NCBI RefSeq assembly: GCF_029633965.1
Contig: NZ_CP091277.1
Coordinates: 1,113,940-1,177,939, forward strand
Origin: Methanogenium sp. S4BF
GTDB taxonomy: Archaea > Halobacteriota > Methanomicrobia > Methanomicrobiales > Methanomicrobiaceae
Direction: 5' to 3'
Length of the DNA: 64,000 nucleotides
The translations under genes and the position numbers were made by a program. The notes beneath the pieces are model-generated. The model searched no databases, had not been told where the DNA came from, and saw only the letters and a list, made by a program, of their open reading frames with translations. The number at the start of each line of letters is the position of its first letter. Position 1 is the stretch's first letter. Of the stretch, positions 35,154 through 44,346 are shown one piece after another.

Positions 35154-35630
35154 ATGAGAAACATCAGCAGTAGGGGTGACTGCTGCAGAGTTCTTGCCTT
35201 ACTGGGGATTGTCGCATTCTGTATTGGCGGGGGGGCAGCAGAAACAGGGACACCACCCGATTCATTTGACTACGCAAATGCAGGCATTGCACTGGCGAAT
35301 GCAGGAGATTATCAGGCGGCACTGGCGTATTATGATAAAGCACTTGAACAGCATCCAGATATTGCAGAGATACATTACAACAGGGCAGTTGCACTGGAGC
35401 ATCTTGGAATGCGAGAACTGGCGGTCTCAGAATATGAGGCTGCCATTGAAATTGACCCGAATCTCATGGAGGCACAGACAAACCTGTTTCTCCTGACGCT
35501 TGATATCATCAATCCGGTGACGATTGCATTGGCCACCCTCGGCGGATGCATACTCGCTCTCTCCCACCACAGGCATAAGAGAAAAGAGGAGATGGAAAAG
35601 CGGGTTCTTCAGGGAATCATCCGGGAATGA
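35154..35630 (+). CDS. Exported TPR protein with C-terminal membrane helix
   Basis: Protein of 158 residues. A signal peptide (about 1-33, ending CIGGGAAA or similar) is followed by two to three tetratricopeptide repeats (ANAGIALANAGDYQAALAYY, AEIHYNRAVALEHLGMRELA). A membrane segment (IINPVTIALATLGGCILAL, about 120-138) and a basic tail close it. The start at 35154 is chosen because of the TATA box 30 bases upstream. It probably holds a protein complex at the outer face of the membrane; partners are unknown. It faces away from the vWA gene. Confidence 0.78.
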   Translation: MRNISSRGDCCRVLALLGIVAFCIGGGAAETGTPPDSFDYANAGIALANAGDYQAALAYYDKALEQHPDIAEIHYNRAVALEHLGMRELAVSEYEAAIEIDPNLMEAQTNLFLLTLDIINPVTIALATLGGCILALSHHRHKRKEEMEKRVLQGIIRE

Positions 35631-35806
35631 GATGTCCGACTTCTGCGAAAAGAGACGGCACCCATCCATTCTGAATACCGGGCCGTCCTTTCGTAAACCA
35701 TCGACACGTGCCGCGAACCGGCCAGCGGCAGATGATTCGCAAAAAATGTCATGGGAGTCGTGACCGAGCCGGACAATACAACCCCCCTCATTTCAGAAGT
35801 GATTCA

Positions 35807-37639
35807 TTATCCATTCCGTGAGAGCGGCTGAATGACAAACTGGCTTCCCGGTTCCCCGTGGTACACTGTGGGAAAACTGTATACTACCACCTTCTTTACC
35901 GTTCCGTCCGCATCAATCAGCCGCTCTTCCATCGGAGGCGCCACCTCGCCTTTTGAATAAACATGAATCATCCTGTCGGTGACAAAATCGAGATCATCAG
36001 GATGAATAAACCCGCTGAACGACAGCATCTCCACATCCTGATTCAATGGAATGCCCAGGAATTCCCGAAGTCGCGTATTTGCGTAGAGAATTTTTCCACC
36101 GGCATGAATACCAATCATACTGCCCGAATGGTCAAGCAGACTCTCATAGCGCTTCTCGGTCAGACGCAATGATTCCAGCATATTCCGGTTCTGGATCATC
36201 ATTGCAGCCTGATTAATAATTGTCTCAATAAGAGACACAGACCGTGATTCGATGTTCGTTTCCGATACAACAATACAGGTACCCAGAAGAACGCTGCCGG
36301 AAATAATTCCCATAGAAAGACAGAAGGACTTCTGCAGCAGCTCATCAAAGGCCCTCCCTGCAGCATCGCCAAAGGATGTGCAGAACTGAGCCGCACAATC
36401 AGGCGAAAATGGCTTTAGATTTGGGGGCGAGATACGCCGTGCAATCTCGATGGAACAGGGAAATCGCATCCCTTTTGCGCCATCAAGAATAGCCACCGGG
36501 TTTGTATTACCCCGATCATCCCCACAGAGCACCTCATGAAAATGATAGAACCCGCCATGGAGGGAGAAAAACAGGAGGAGTGATGAGGGAGCAACTTTTC
36601 GGAGATATTCTGCAGCATACAGGGATATACTATCCTCTTCGGACAGCATCACCAGTCCGCCGGAAAAATCAGATAACAACGTCAGATCCTCCACAAGATC
36701 ACATTTTGCTTTCTGAATCCGCATCTGTTCGGTAATATCACGACCAACTGACTGATAACCAACAAGCGTCCCTGAGTCAGTGAATATCCCCCGGTTTGTC
36801 CACTGGTGCCATGCCTCGGATCCATCCGGCATGATCACAGGATTTGCAAAGGAGACAACCGGATCATCAGGTGTGAGACCAGATAACCGGGATGAGACGT
36901 TTTTTTGGTATGCTGCCGGGATGGAAGGGGCAAATACCGTACCAATCACCTCCAGACGGTCGATGCCAAACGCCCTGCAGTATGCATCATTCACAAACGT
37001 GATTGTCCTGTCCGGACGATACCGGATGATAAATTCAGTCTGGTCTTCGACTACCGCCCGGTACAGCGCCTCTTTCATTCTGAGCTGTGCCTGGCATTCA
37101 CGCCGTTGTGTTATATCTTCAAAGATCAGTGTTGTCGCACCACCACCATCCGGCAGAACGGTTCTGATACATTTGGTCCTGAATATCTGTGACCCGTCAG
37201 CCGTTTCTACCGGTATCTCTTTTTCAAATATCTCGCCCGAGGGAGAGGAGGCGGCCTTCTCCATCACCTCATCATCAACGAGTGTGAAGGGAACTTCCGA
37301 AAGGCATTTCCCGGCGATATCATCGAGCTCGTACCCCTCGATCCTGAGAAAACGGGCATTCGCAAAGTCGATGTCGCCTGACGAGTTGAGAACAAGGATT
37401 GCATCAGACGTGAGGCTCAGCATCTCGGAGAGAGGCACACGGTCCGATATAAAATACAGTTTTGCTGTGCAGACCTTTTTTACTTCAACTTCACCGGATA
37501 TCAGAAGAACATCGAGATATTTGGCAACGGAGTTACGATTTATATGAATTTTACGCGAGATTTCGGTGATACTCATCCCTCGACGGTTCGATCTGAGCAT
37601 CTGTTTTATACGATCCAGTTCCGGAGAATACCTCTCCAA
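35807..37639 (-). CDS. HTH-PAS-PAS-GAF-PAS sensor-regulator without kinase domain
   Basis: Protein of 610 residues. An N-terminal winged helix (about 8-65; SITEISRKIHINRNSVAKYL) is followed by two PAS domains (about 72-185 and 195-310), a GAF-like domain (about 320-475) and a last PAS (about 490-605). No histidine kinase or other enzyme is present. It may be a one-component transcription regulator that senses small molecules. No ATG is near: a TTG at 37639 starts the winged helix cleanly, and a stop lies three codons upstream. The upstream 170 bases are AT-rich. Confidence 0.85.
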   Translation of the reverse strand: MERYSPELDRIKQMLRSNRRGMSITEISRKIHINRNSVAKYLDVLLISGEVEVKKVCTAKLYFISDRVPLSEMLSLTSDAILVLNSSGDIDFANARFLRIEGYELDDIAGKCLSEVPFTLVDDEVMEKAASSPSGEIFEKEIPVETADGSQIFRTKCIRTVLPDGGGATTLIFEDITQRRECQAQLRMKEALYRAVVEDQTEFIIRYRPDRTITFVNDAYCRAFGIDRLEVIGTVFAPSIPAAYQKNVSSRLSGLTPDDPVVSFANPVIMPDGSEAWHQWTNRGIFTDSGTLVGYQSVGRDITEQMRIQKAKCDLVEDLTLLSDFSGGLVMLSEEDSISLYAAEYLRKVAPSSLLLFFSLHGGFYHFHEVLCGDDRGNTNPVAILDGAKGMRFPCSIEIARRISPPNLKPFSPDCAAQFCTSFGDAAGRAFDELLQKSFCLSMGIISGSVLLGTCIVVSETNIESRSVSLIETIINQAAMMIQNRNMLESLRLTEKRYESLLDHSGSMIGIHAGGKILYANTRLREFLGIPLNQDVEMLSFSGFIHPDDLDFVTDRMIHVYSKGEVAPPMEERLIDADGTVKKVVVYSFPTVYHGEPGSQFVIQPLSRNG

Positions 37640-37808
37640 GATATATCAGCCCCTGACATAAAATCTCACAACCACCCATATATATAATTTTTTGATGCGA
37701 AAAATTGGTTATATACAATTACCCATTTTAACCAAATACAGGCAGATAATACTTTTTAAACCAGACAATCAGGAAACGATTGTAATGACCGGAAACAATA
37801 CTCTGCAA

Positions 37809-38666
37809 TCACCCCAGCTCAAATGAAGTGACGCCAAAGATCTCCTGCAGCGGAAGCACCGGGATATTCCGGGAGTACATTCTCGCGGTGCCGAAGACCT
37901 CCTCCATATGCCTGTTCCGGGCCATCGCTACTGCCGCAGCGTTTGGTTCGGGCGTATCAAAGAAGAAGACTTCTCCGGGAATCAATTCGGTGAGACCTTC
38001 AACGATGCGTTCTGCAATTACAGGCGTATCTGCAAAGACCGGTCCGATTTTATGCCCCTCAAAGCAGCGGCGAATCACCCCATACCCGCCGATGGATTCA
38101 TCCGGGTGAAGAAACGCCAGTGCCAGGGTTTCATCCCGCGATATCCATTTATCCACAAACCGACTGCGTTCTGCCGGGAAATGACGCCTGTCATATGCTG
38201 AAAGAGCATCAAAGGGCAGTTCCTGTGCAGACACCAGATCCGGCTGCGCACGCCCGTCTGCTGTACCCTGCCAGCGGATATTCCGGTATGCGTAGATGAG
38301 ACCGGCATTCTCAGCATATTTGTTCTGCATCTCAAAGACACCGTCTCCACCGAAATTTCTCTCTCCTGTATGGGCCATGCCATGATTCCAGAGTTTCCAC
38401 CCGGCCCCCTCTCCCCGGATATCCTCACGGATGATATAGAACCCCCCAAAGGAGAAAGACGCATCATAGTTGGTCACGACCAGTGTGCCTACGATCTCCC
38501 CGTCTCTCTCTGCGACAAACCACCCGTCCGGATCTGCCGCATAATGGCATTCCCCGTCATGGATCCCGGGATTCCACCCTTCAACCCGTGCCCATTCTAT
38601 GAACACGGGAACTTCATCTTCTGTAGCAGTGCGTATCTGCACATCTGTCCCGTCTATTCTGGCCAT
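37809..38666 (-). CDS. GNAT-family acetyltransferase with C-terminal extension
   Basis: Protein of 285 residues. The N-terminal ~140 residues are a GNAT domain (RTATEDEVPVFIEWARVEGW; YIIREDIRGEGAGWKLWNHG as the acetyl-CoA loop). The C-terminal half is like the second domain of YitH/HstA-type acetyltransferases (GYGVIRRCFEGHKIGPVFAD). The acceptor is unknown. The gene has an ATG start and no close partner on its strand. Confidence 0.82.
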   Translation of the reverse strand: MARIDGTDVQIRTATEDEVPVFIEWARVEGWNPGIHDGECHYAADPDGWFVAERDGEIVGTLVVTNYDASFSFGGFYIIREDIRGEGAGWKLWNHGMAHTGERNFGGDGVFEMQNKYAENAGLIYAYRNIRWQGTADGRAQPDLVSAQELPFDALSAYDRRHFPAERSRFVDKWISRDETLALAFLHPDESIGGYGVIRRCFEGHKIGPVFADTPVIAERIVEGLTELIPGEVFFFDTPEPNAAAVAMARNRHMEEVFGTARMYSRNIPVLPLQEIFGVTSFELG

Positions 38667-38904
38667 ATCGTACTATCCGGATATCGTTCCGGACCCTCCC
38701 TGTCAGATACCGGTATATCCTGCCGTTCCTGCAGACCTTCCCGTACCCTATAACAGATTAAGGGGCACCCTGCCATTTCATCCTTATGAAATCCTGCTGC
38801 ATGTCTACGGGCAGCACACGACACCATGCTGCCGCCACCCCCCATCTTCACCCGCACAACCACAGGCCGTGAATTTCTTCATCTCAGAGAACGGAATTTA
38901 TCTG

Positions 38905-39231
38905 ATGAAAGGCTGCAGACCGGGAGATATTATTCTGGCCCCGTTCCGGCTGGGAAACAGCACATATCCACGACCCCTGGTGATACTCGCAATAGCAAAT
39001 GATGAAGACCTGCAGGTCTGCCCGGTCACGTCCCGTCGCCCGTCAGACACGCCTGCCATGGAATGCTCCATCCATCATTTCCAAAAAGGAGGCCTTGATC
39101 TCTTCGAGGACAGCTATATTCTGCTCCATGAAACCGGGACTATCCGTAAAAAATCCATCCGCTCGAAAAAAGGAACCCTTGAGCCGGATTATTTCACGGC
39201 AGTCCTCGAGCGTGTCCGGGCAGACATATAA
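38905..39231 (+). CDS. Solitary MazF/PemK-like protein
   Basis: Protein of 108 residues with the PemK/MazF pattern: GDIILAPFRLG at the N-terminus, YPRPLVILAIANDEDLQVCP and VTSRRP in the middle, and KSIRSKKGTL toward the end. Members of the family are mRNA interferases paired with an antitoxin gene. No antitoxin-like frame lies immediately up- or downstream: upstream 238 bases hold no convincing gene. It could be an orphan toxin, a domesticated regulator or a relative with other function. Confidence 0.7.
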   Translation: MKGCRPGDIILAPFRLGNSTYPRPLVILAIANDEDLQVCPVTSRRPSDTPAMECSIHHFQKGGLDLFEDSYILLHETGTIRKKSIRSKKGTLEPDYFTAVLERVRADI

Positions 39232-39313
39232 GTGCCAGATAACAAAGAGGCAGACACGGGAGAGATAAAGAGAGCACACTCCGGCACGAACACGGACACC
39301 GCAGGGTGCTGAA

Positions 39314-39844
39314 TCAGTCAGAACCGGCAATTCGCGAGGGAATCACCTTTTCGGCCGTATCGCCAAAGATATCCTCATACATGACATACGCCGCATGCTT
39401 CATCCCAAGGCTGCGGTAAGCCTCGCGGGCCGCCCAATTCTCCTCTTCCACATACAGGCGAAGCCCCGCCACGTCCGGGCGCCGGTGTGCTTCACCGGAA
39501 ATCCATGCATATAACGCCGAGAAAACTCCTGTCCGTCGGCATTCCGGAACAATATAAACGCTCTGTATCCACCAGTAATGTCCGTTTCTCCAGTCACTCC
39601 ATTCGCGGGTAATCATGCACTGCCCGACCACCTTCCCGTTATATTCCGCCACCAGGTACCACCCCTTCGCCGGGTCTTTCAGAAGGGACAGAGCCCCGTG
39701 CTTTGCCGTTTCCGGGTCAAGCATCCTCCCCTCCGTCTCATATGCCATATCACAGTTTCGTGCAGCAATCACATCTCCGTCAGCAGGCACGGCAACCCTG
39801 ATCTGCAGGCCTGCATGCGCATCCGTATCATCTCCGGTCGTCAT
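39314..39844 (-). CDS. GNAT-family N-acetyltransferase
   Basis: Protein of 176 residues. GNAT features are IRVAVPADGDVIAARNCDMA at the N-terminus, WIQSVYIVPECRRTGVFSAL with the acetyl-CoA pyrophosphate loop (about 91-110; the usual final Gly is Val-Phe) and YVEEENWAAREAYRSLGM, which is the Asn-Trp...Ala...Y pattern of the last helix. It is a member of the common acetyltransf_1 group. Substrate unknown. Confidence 0.85.
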   Translation of the reverse strand: MTTGDDTDAHAGLQIRVAVPADGDVIAARNCDMAYETEGRMLDPETAKHGALSLLKDPAKGWYLVAEYNGKVVGQCMITREWSDWRNGHYWWIQSVYIVPECRRTGVFSALYAWISGEAHRRPDVAGLRLYVEEENWAAREAYRSLGMKHAAYVMYEDIFGDTAEKVIPSRIAGSD

Positions 39845-40090
39845 AAATCAGGAGAAAGGTAGTCTGCGGCACCAATGAGTTTTCCGGAATCAGCTCTCCA
39901 CAGCCGTCATCACTGCGGGATTCACGAACCAGGGGAAACCAGATACGAAAACGGAGTCATATCTGAGACGGCAGTGCAGACGGTCACCCCCGTAAGACCC
40001 GCCGGCAGATTCAGATCATACACCCGGGGAGGACAGATAAAAAAAAAGGGAATATTACCAACGTGAAACAGCCGGAAAACAGGAGATTTT

Positions 40091-40792
40091 TCACCCGAAG
40101 ATCCCAAAGAGCCCCCGTTTCGCCTTTTCTGCGTTTGCCAGCGATTCAAACCGTGCCTGCTCCTGCTCCATCGCCTGCACCTGCTCTCTGAGAAGAGTGG
40201 CAGTCTCCGGATCACAGCCGCACCCTTCAATCAGGCGGTTCATCTCGGCGATACGGACACGGTTCTGAACCACTTCCTGCATCATTGCATCTGCGGATGT
40301 ATGGTCGCCCCCAAACAAAAAGACCATGAACCCATTCTGCGAACGAATCCGTTCTTCATTCTGCACCGCATTTCGAACAGAACCATTAATCTCTTCAGAA
40401 AGACGGATCAGGTCCGGTGCGTTCCCTCCCGTAAGCGGAGCTGCGGCACGGAATGCAAATACCGCCCCCCCCGCCACCTGCACGGGAGAAATGGTGCCTT
40501 CTGCACCCGCCTGATATACCTGGTTTCGTTCGGCAACCATCGCCCTCAGGCGTGTTGCATTACAGGCCTCATCCGGACTGCACTCCTGTGTCCGTACCGT
40601 TACCTGTTCCCGTACCGTGACCCGTTCCTGCAGACTGGCATTATCAGGCCCGGCCGAATCATTCCCATATCCCGGGCCGGATCCGGGTCCGGCACCAATG
40701 GTGACACCCTGCGCTGCAGAAACCGGCATACAGACGAAAATGACAAGAAAAACTGCTGCAAGGATGCAGTATACATAACAGACTGATCTCAT
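40091..40792 (-). CDS. Secreted protein of unknown function
   Basis: Protein of 233 residues with a signal peptide (about 1-27, ending PVSAA). The mature part starts with a Gly/Pro/Asn-rich linker, then Val-Thr-Arg-rich repeats (ERVTVREQVTVRTQE), a helical region (about 85-160) and a coiled-coil tail (about 170-225, REQVQAMEQEQARFESLANA). Two Cys pairs (ECSPDEAC and GCGC) may form disulfides. I do not recognise a named family; similar signal-peptide proteins occur in methanogens. CATATGAGTAA overlaps its start region on the other strand. Confidence 0.72.
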   Translation of the reverse strand: MRSVCYVYCILAAVFLVIFVCMPVSAAQGVTIGAGPGSGPGYGNDSAGPDNASLQERVTVREQVTVRTQECSPDEACNATRLRAMVAERNQVYQAGAEGTISPVQVAGGAVFAFRAAAPLTGGNAPDLIRLSEEINGSVRNAVQNEERIRSQNGFMVFLFGGDHTSADAMMQEVVQNRVRIAEMNRLIEGCGCDPETATLLREQVQAMEQEQARFESLANAEKAKRGLFGIFG

Positions 40793-41007
40793 ATGAGTAA
40801 GACACCTCCTCGTTGTCTCCTGTCATTCCCTCATTCACTTCGGAAAGGACAGACATCCTCCATGTCATTCTTCACCGTATTTATGCATTCCGTCCGTAAA
40901 TGAAGGAAAAACGGACAGACAGGTGTAGAAAAATGGTCCCCACAAAGACAAACGGCACAGGAATATCTATATTGCCTATAGCAGAGAATACCCGGCGGTG
41001 AGCAACC

Positions 41008-42810
41008 ATGGATGGATATGCCAACAAAATTGCCTGGGTGGATTTGGGGAAGAAGAAGATCTCCATCCGGACAACAGATGCTGAGATGAAACGCCATTAC
41101 ATCGGGGGGAGAGGATTTGGCGCACACATCATCTCCTCACAGATGGACCCACGGACGGACCCGCTGGACCCCGCAAATATGATCACATTTATGACCGGCC
41201 CCACCACAGGAACCGGCATCCCTCTCGGAAACCGGTATGAGGTATGTACCAAGTCGCCCCTGAACGGGACACTGATGTCATCCAACAGCGGAGGAGTGTT
41301 TGGCTGGAAGATGAAGAAAGCGGGATTTGACGGCGTTGTTGTTACAGGAAAAGCAGATACACCTTCATATCTCTATCTGGAGAACGGGACTGCTGAAATA
41401 CGGAACGCAGCAGACTACTGGGGAAAGACAACCCACGAAACCACGGACGCACTCCAGGAGGATCTGGAAGATGCAAAGGCACGCGTGCTCTGTATCGGGC
41501 CCGCCGGGGAGCATCTGAGCCTGCTCGCCTGTGTGATAAACGACCGGGATCGTGCCGCAGGCAGAGGCGGTGCCGGTGCCGTGATGGGGGCAAAAAACCT
41601 GAAGGCCATTGTCGCAACCGGAGACATGCCAATAAAACCAGCTGATCCGGATCGCCTGGATGCGGTGAAAGAAAGAATCCGCACGAAAATTCAGGAGAAC
41701 GGCATATGCGATGGACTGCAGCTCTATGGCACATCAATCCTTGTCAACATCATTCACGGAAACGATATCCTTCCGACACGGAACTTCCAGCGCTGCAACT
41801 TCGCGAATCCTGAAGCAGTATCAGGGGAACGGATGAGGGAGACCATCCTGAAAAAAGAGAAGGGCTGCTATGCATGCATTGTCAAGTGCAGCCGGGTATG
41901 CGAAGTGGAGGGAGAGACGCATGAAGGGCCGGAGTATGAAGGGGTCTGGGGATTTGGCCCGGACCTCGGAATTGATGACCTGCCGCTCATTACACAGGCA
42001 AACTGGCTCTGCAACAAACTCGGTCTCGACAACATCGGCACGGCCGGCGCCATAGCCTGTGCGATGGAGATGAGAGAAAAAGGCTATATCAGCGAGGGTC
42101 CCACGTTTGGTGATGGCTCAGGCCTTCTGGAACTGGTCAGCCAGATGGGACACCGGGAGGGATTTGGCGCCGAACTGACAGACAGTTCGTACCGCTTTGC
42201 CATGAAATACGGCCACCCGGAACTTTCGATGAGCGTAAAGATGCAGGATCTGCCGGCATACGACCCACGCGGCCTCCAGGGGCACGGGCTTGCGTATGCC
42301 ACCAGTGTCCGCGGCGGCGATCATGTCTACGGCTACATGATATCACCGGAAGTGCTTGGTTCACCGGAGAAACTGGACCCCTATGCAAGCGAAGGGAAGG
42401 CACTGTGGGTGAAGATCTTCCAGGACCTGACCGCCGCCATTGATGCATCAGGCCTCTGCCTCTTTACCTCCTTTGCACTGAACGCAGATGATTATGCAGA
42501 CCTGATGTCTGCGACGACGGGGACAAATATCGATGCGGCCGAATTCCTGAAAATCGGGGAGCGGATCTGGAATGTCCAGAAGCTCTTCAACCTCGCGGTC
42601 GGATACACAAAAGCCGACGACACCCTCCCGGATCGCCTGCTCACAGAACCCCTGCAGGACGGCGCTCCGAAAGGACGGATCTGGGAACGACAGCCCCTGC
42701 TGGACGAATACTATGCAGAACGCGGGTGGGACAACGAAGGTGTGCCCACGCCTCAAAAACTCAAAGAACTCGGTATCACTGCGAAAGGAACCATGCATGC
42801 TCACACCTGA
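41008..42810 (+). CDS. Tungsten aldehyde:ferredoxin oxidoreductase (AOR family)
   Basis: Oxidoreductase of 600 residues, oxidising aldehydes to acids with ferredoxin as acceptor and a tungsten bis-pyranopterin plus one [4Fe-4S] cluster. Cluster ligands are Cys287, Cys290 and Cys294 (CYACIVKC) and Cys484 (ASGLCLF), as in Pyrococcus AOR. The cofactor motifs GRGFGAHII near the N-terminus and TKSPLNGTLMSSNSGG (about 82-97) are present. GGTGAG precedes the ATG. The E1-like gene overlaps its end by 14 bases. Substrate among AOR/FOR/GOR types cannot be decided. Confidence 0.92.
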   Translation: MDGYANKIAWVDLGKKKISIRTTDAEMKRHYIGGRGFGAHIISSQMDPRTDPLDPANMITFMTGPTTGTGIPLGNRYEVCTKSPLNGTLMSSNSGGVFGWKMKKAGFDGVVVTGKADTPSYLYLENGTAEIRNAADYWGKTTHETTDALQEDLEDAKARVLCIGPAGEHLSLLACVINDRDRAAGRGGAGAVMGAKNLKAIVATGDMPIKPADPDRLDAVKERIRTKIQENGICDGLQLYGTSILVNIIHGNDILPTRNFQRCNFANPEAVSGERMRETILKKEKGCYACIVKCSRVCEVEGETHEGPEYEGVWGFGPDLGIDDLPLITQANWLCNKLGLDNIGTAGAIACAMEMREKGYISEGPTFGDGSGLLELVSQMGHREGFGAELTDSSYRFAMKYGHPELSMSVKMQDLPAYDPRGLQGHGLAYATSVRGGDHVYGYMISPEVLGSPEKLDPYASEGKALWVKIFQDLTAAIDASGLCLFTSFALNADDYADLMSATTGTNIDAAEFLKIGERIWNVQKLFNLAVGYTKADDTLPDRLLTEPLQDGAPKGRIWERQPLLDEYYAERGWDNEGVPTPQKLKELGITAKGTMHAHT

Positions 42811-43531
42811 AGAAAAAGAACAGTTTGTACGCCAGATCTCAATTCTGGGAGAAGACGGGCAGGAAAAACTAAAACGCGCCTCTGTACTGGTGGCAGGGGC
42901 AGGGGGGCTGGGGACATCTGTTGCCCTCCATTGTGCCTTTGCCGGCTTCGGCACGATCCGTATCGCAGACTGCGACAGAATCGAACGCTCAAACCTCAAC
43001 CGCCAGACCCTGTACCGTCTGCACGATATCGGACGAATGAAAGCAGATGTGGCAGTGGAGAGAATACAGGGAGTCACCCCGTATCTCTGTGCAGAGGCGG
43101 TACACACCGTCATCACTGCAGAGAATGTTCTCCGGATGACAACGGGCATGGATATCATCATTGATGCAATGGATAACTACGACACCCGCTACATTCTTGC
43201 AGATGCGGCAGAAGAACGGGGAATTCCATTCATTCATGGTGCGATTGACGGATTTTATGGACAGGTTTCAACAATCGTGCCGGGCAGGTCCGCCTGTCTG
43301 CGGTGCATTGTCCCCCACCCGCCTCCACCCGGAAAAGTCCCGGCACTCTCCGCCACGACAGGGATCATCGGAAGCATTCAGGTAACGGAAGCACTAAAAT
43401 GCATTCTCGGGAGAGGCACCCTCCTTACCGACAGGCTGCTCTTGTGGGACGGCCTTCATTGTGAAATGGATACGATTGAGAACACTCCCCTGAAGGAATG
43501 TCCACACTGCGGAACCAAGAGGGGGAACTGA
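42797..43531 (+). CDS. ThiF/MoeB-type E1-like adenylyltransferase
   Basis: Protein of 244 residues that adenylates the C-terminal Gly-Gly of a MoaD/ThiS-like carrier. It has GAGGLGTSVALHCAFAG as the ATP loop (about 32-48), DCDRIERSNLNRQTLY, DAMDNYDTR and two zinc pairs (CLRC and CPHC). The ATG at 42797 overlaps the AOR gene by 14 bases. With the MoaD-like gene that follows, it should make the dithiolene sulfur of the tungsten pterin used by the AOR enzyme. Confidence 0.9.
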   Translation: MLTPEEKEQFVRQISILGEDGQEKLKRASVLVAGAGGLGTSVALHCAFAGFGTIRIADCDRIERSNLNRQTLYRLHDIGRMKADVAVERIQGVTPYLCAEAVHTVITAENVLRMTTGMDIIIDAMDNYDTRYILADAAEERGIPFIHGAIDGFYGQVSTIVPGRSACLRCIVPHPPPPGKVPALSATTGIIGSIQVTEALKCILGRGTLLTDRLLLWDGLHCEMDTIENTPLKECPHCGTKRGN

Positions 43532-43546
43532 ACCAAAGGAGATAAG

Positions 43547-43825
43547 ATGATAGTAACGGTAAAGACATTCGCAACCCTGCGCCGGTTTATGGAGAAGGAG
43601 GCAGAGGTGACCGTAGAGGAAGGCACCACGGCAGGGGAACTCCTGCTGATGCTTTCAGCAGCACATCCCGGCCTAAAAAGCGAACTCTTTGACGAGAACG
43701 GGGAACTCCGTAAATATGTAAACATCCTGAAGAACGGAAGAAATATCCATTTCCTGAAGAAACTCGGGACAGTCCTGGAAGAAGATGATTTGATTGCCAT
43801 CTTCCCCCCCTCCGGCGGGGGATAA
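43547..43825 (+). CDS. MoaD/ThiS-like sulfur carrier
   Basis: Ubiquitin-fold protein of 92 residues ending FPPSGGG; the C-terminal glycine is the thiocarboxylate site. AAAGGAGAT precedes the ATG. It lies 15 bases after the E1-like gene and completes an AOR-E1-MoaD set. Its length is close to the usual MoaD (about 80-90). Together they likely sulfurate the tungsten pterin. Confidence 0.9.
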   Translation: MIVTVKTFATLRRFMEKEAEVTVEEGTTAGELLLMLSAAHPGLKSELFDENGELRKYVNILKNGRNIHFLKKLGTVLEEDDLIAIFPPSGGG

Positions 43826-43942
43826 TGAGCGAAGATCTCACCATCTGCCCGGATACACTCCATTTTTAGGCATTCCCTGCTGCGGTGCCGGGATGGCCAC
43901 CGCAACCGTTGCAGATCGGGGGATGTTCGGATGCACACATAT

Positions 43943-43965
43943 ATGCCCATATGAGTAATATTACT
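43943..43965 (+). promoter_or_regulatory. Shared CATATGAGTAATAT element upstream of NifX-like gene
   Basis: ATGCCCATATGAGTAATAT ends 22 bases before the ATG at 43984. It matches the element at 46468-46486 in 18 of 19 bases. Just downstream it runs into AGTAATATTACT, a perfect 12-base palindrome. It could be a TATA/initiator region, an operator, or both. Confidence 0.6.
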
Positions 43966-43983
43966 TGACGGAGAGTATCCGCT

Positions 43984-44322
43984 ATGAACGTATGTATTAC
44001 ATCAAAAGGCGATTCACCAGAATCTGCTGCAGAAAACCGCTTCGGAAGGACACCATTCTTTATTGTCTACGATGATGAAACGGGAGATGTCATTGAGACC
44101 ATCAGCAATGCAAGCGCAAATGATGCCAGCGGCGTCGGCCCCAAGGTTGTCCAGATGCTGGTATCAAAGGGCGTCAATGTCGTCATCACCGGACAGGTCG
44201 GCGGGAACGCCAACAAGGGCCTTGAAATTGCAGGCATCCCCACCTATGCATTCGGCGAGGCAAAGACCGTTGCAGAGGCATACGCTGCATACAAAGCAGG
44301 AACACTGACCCGTATCGTCTAA
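43984..44322 (+). CDS. NifX/NifB-family (orange-protein-like) metal-cluster protein
   Basis: Protein of 112 residues of the dinitrogenase Fe-Mo cofactor biosynthesis family (NifX/NifY/NifB C-terminal/ORP). It has RFGRTPFFIVYDDETG, GVGPKVVQMLVSKGVNVVIT and GGNANKGLEIAGI. In Desulfovibrio, an ORP protein of this family binds a Mo-Cu cluster and is encoded beside MinD-type ATPases with ferredoxin domains; the same arrangement is found here. It is first of a likely cotranscribed set through 46465. It carries no signal peptide. Confidence 0.88.
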   Translation: MNVCITSKGDSPESAAENRFGRTPFFIVYDDETGDVIETISNASANDASGVGPKVVQMLVSKGVNVVITGQVGGNANKGLEIAGIPTYAFGEAKTVAEAYAAYKAGTLTRIV

Positions 44323-44346
44323 AGGAGTGACGATTCCATTACAGGC

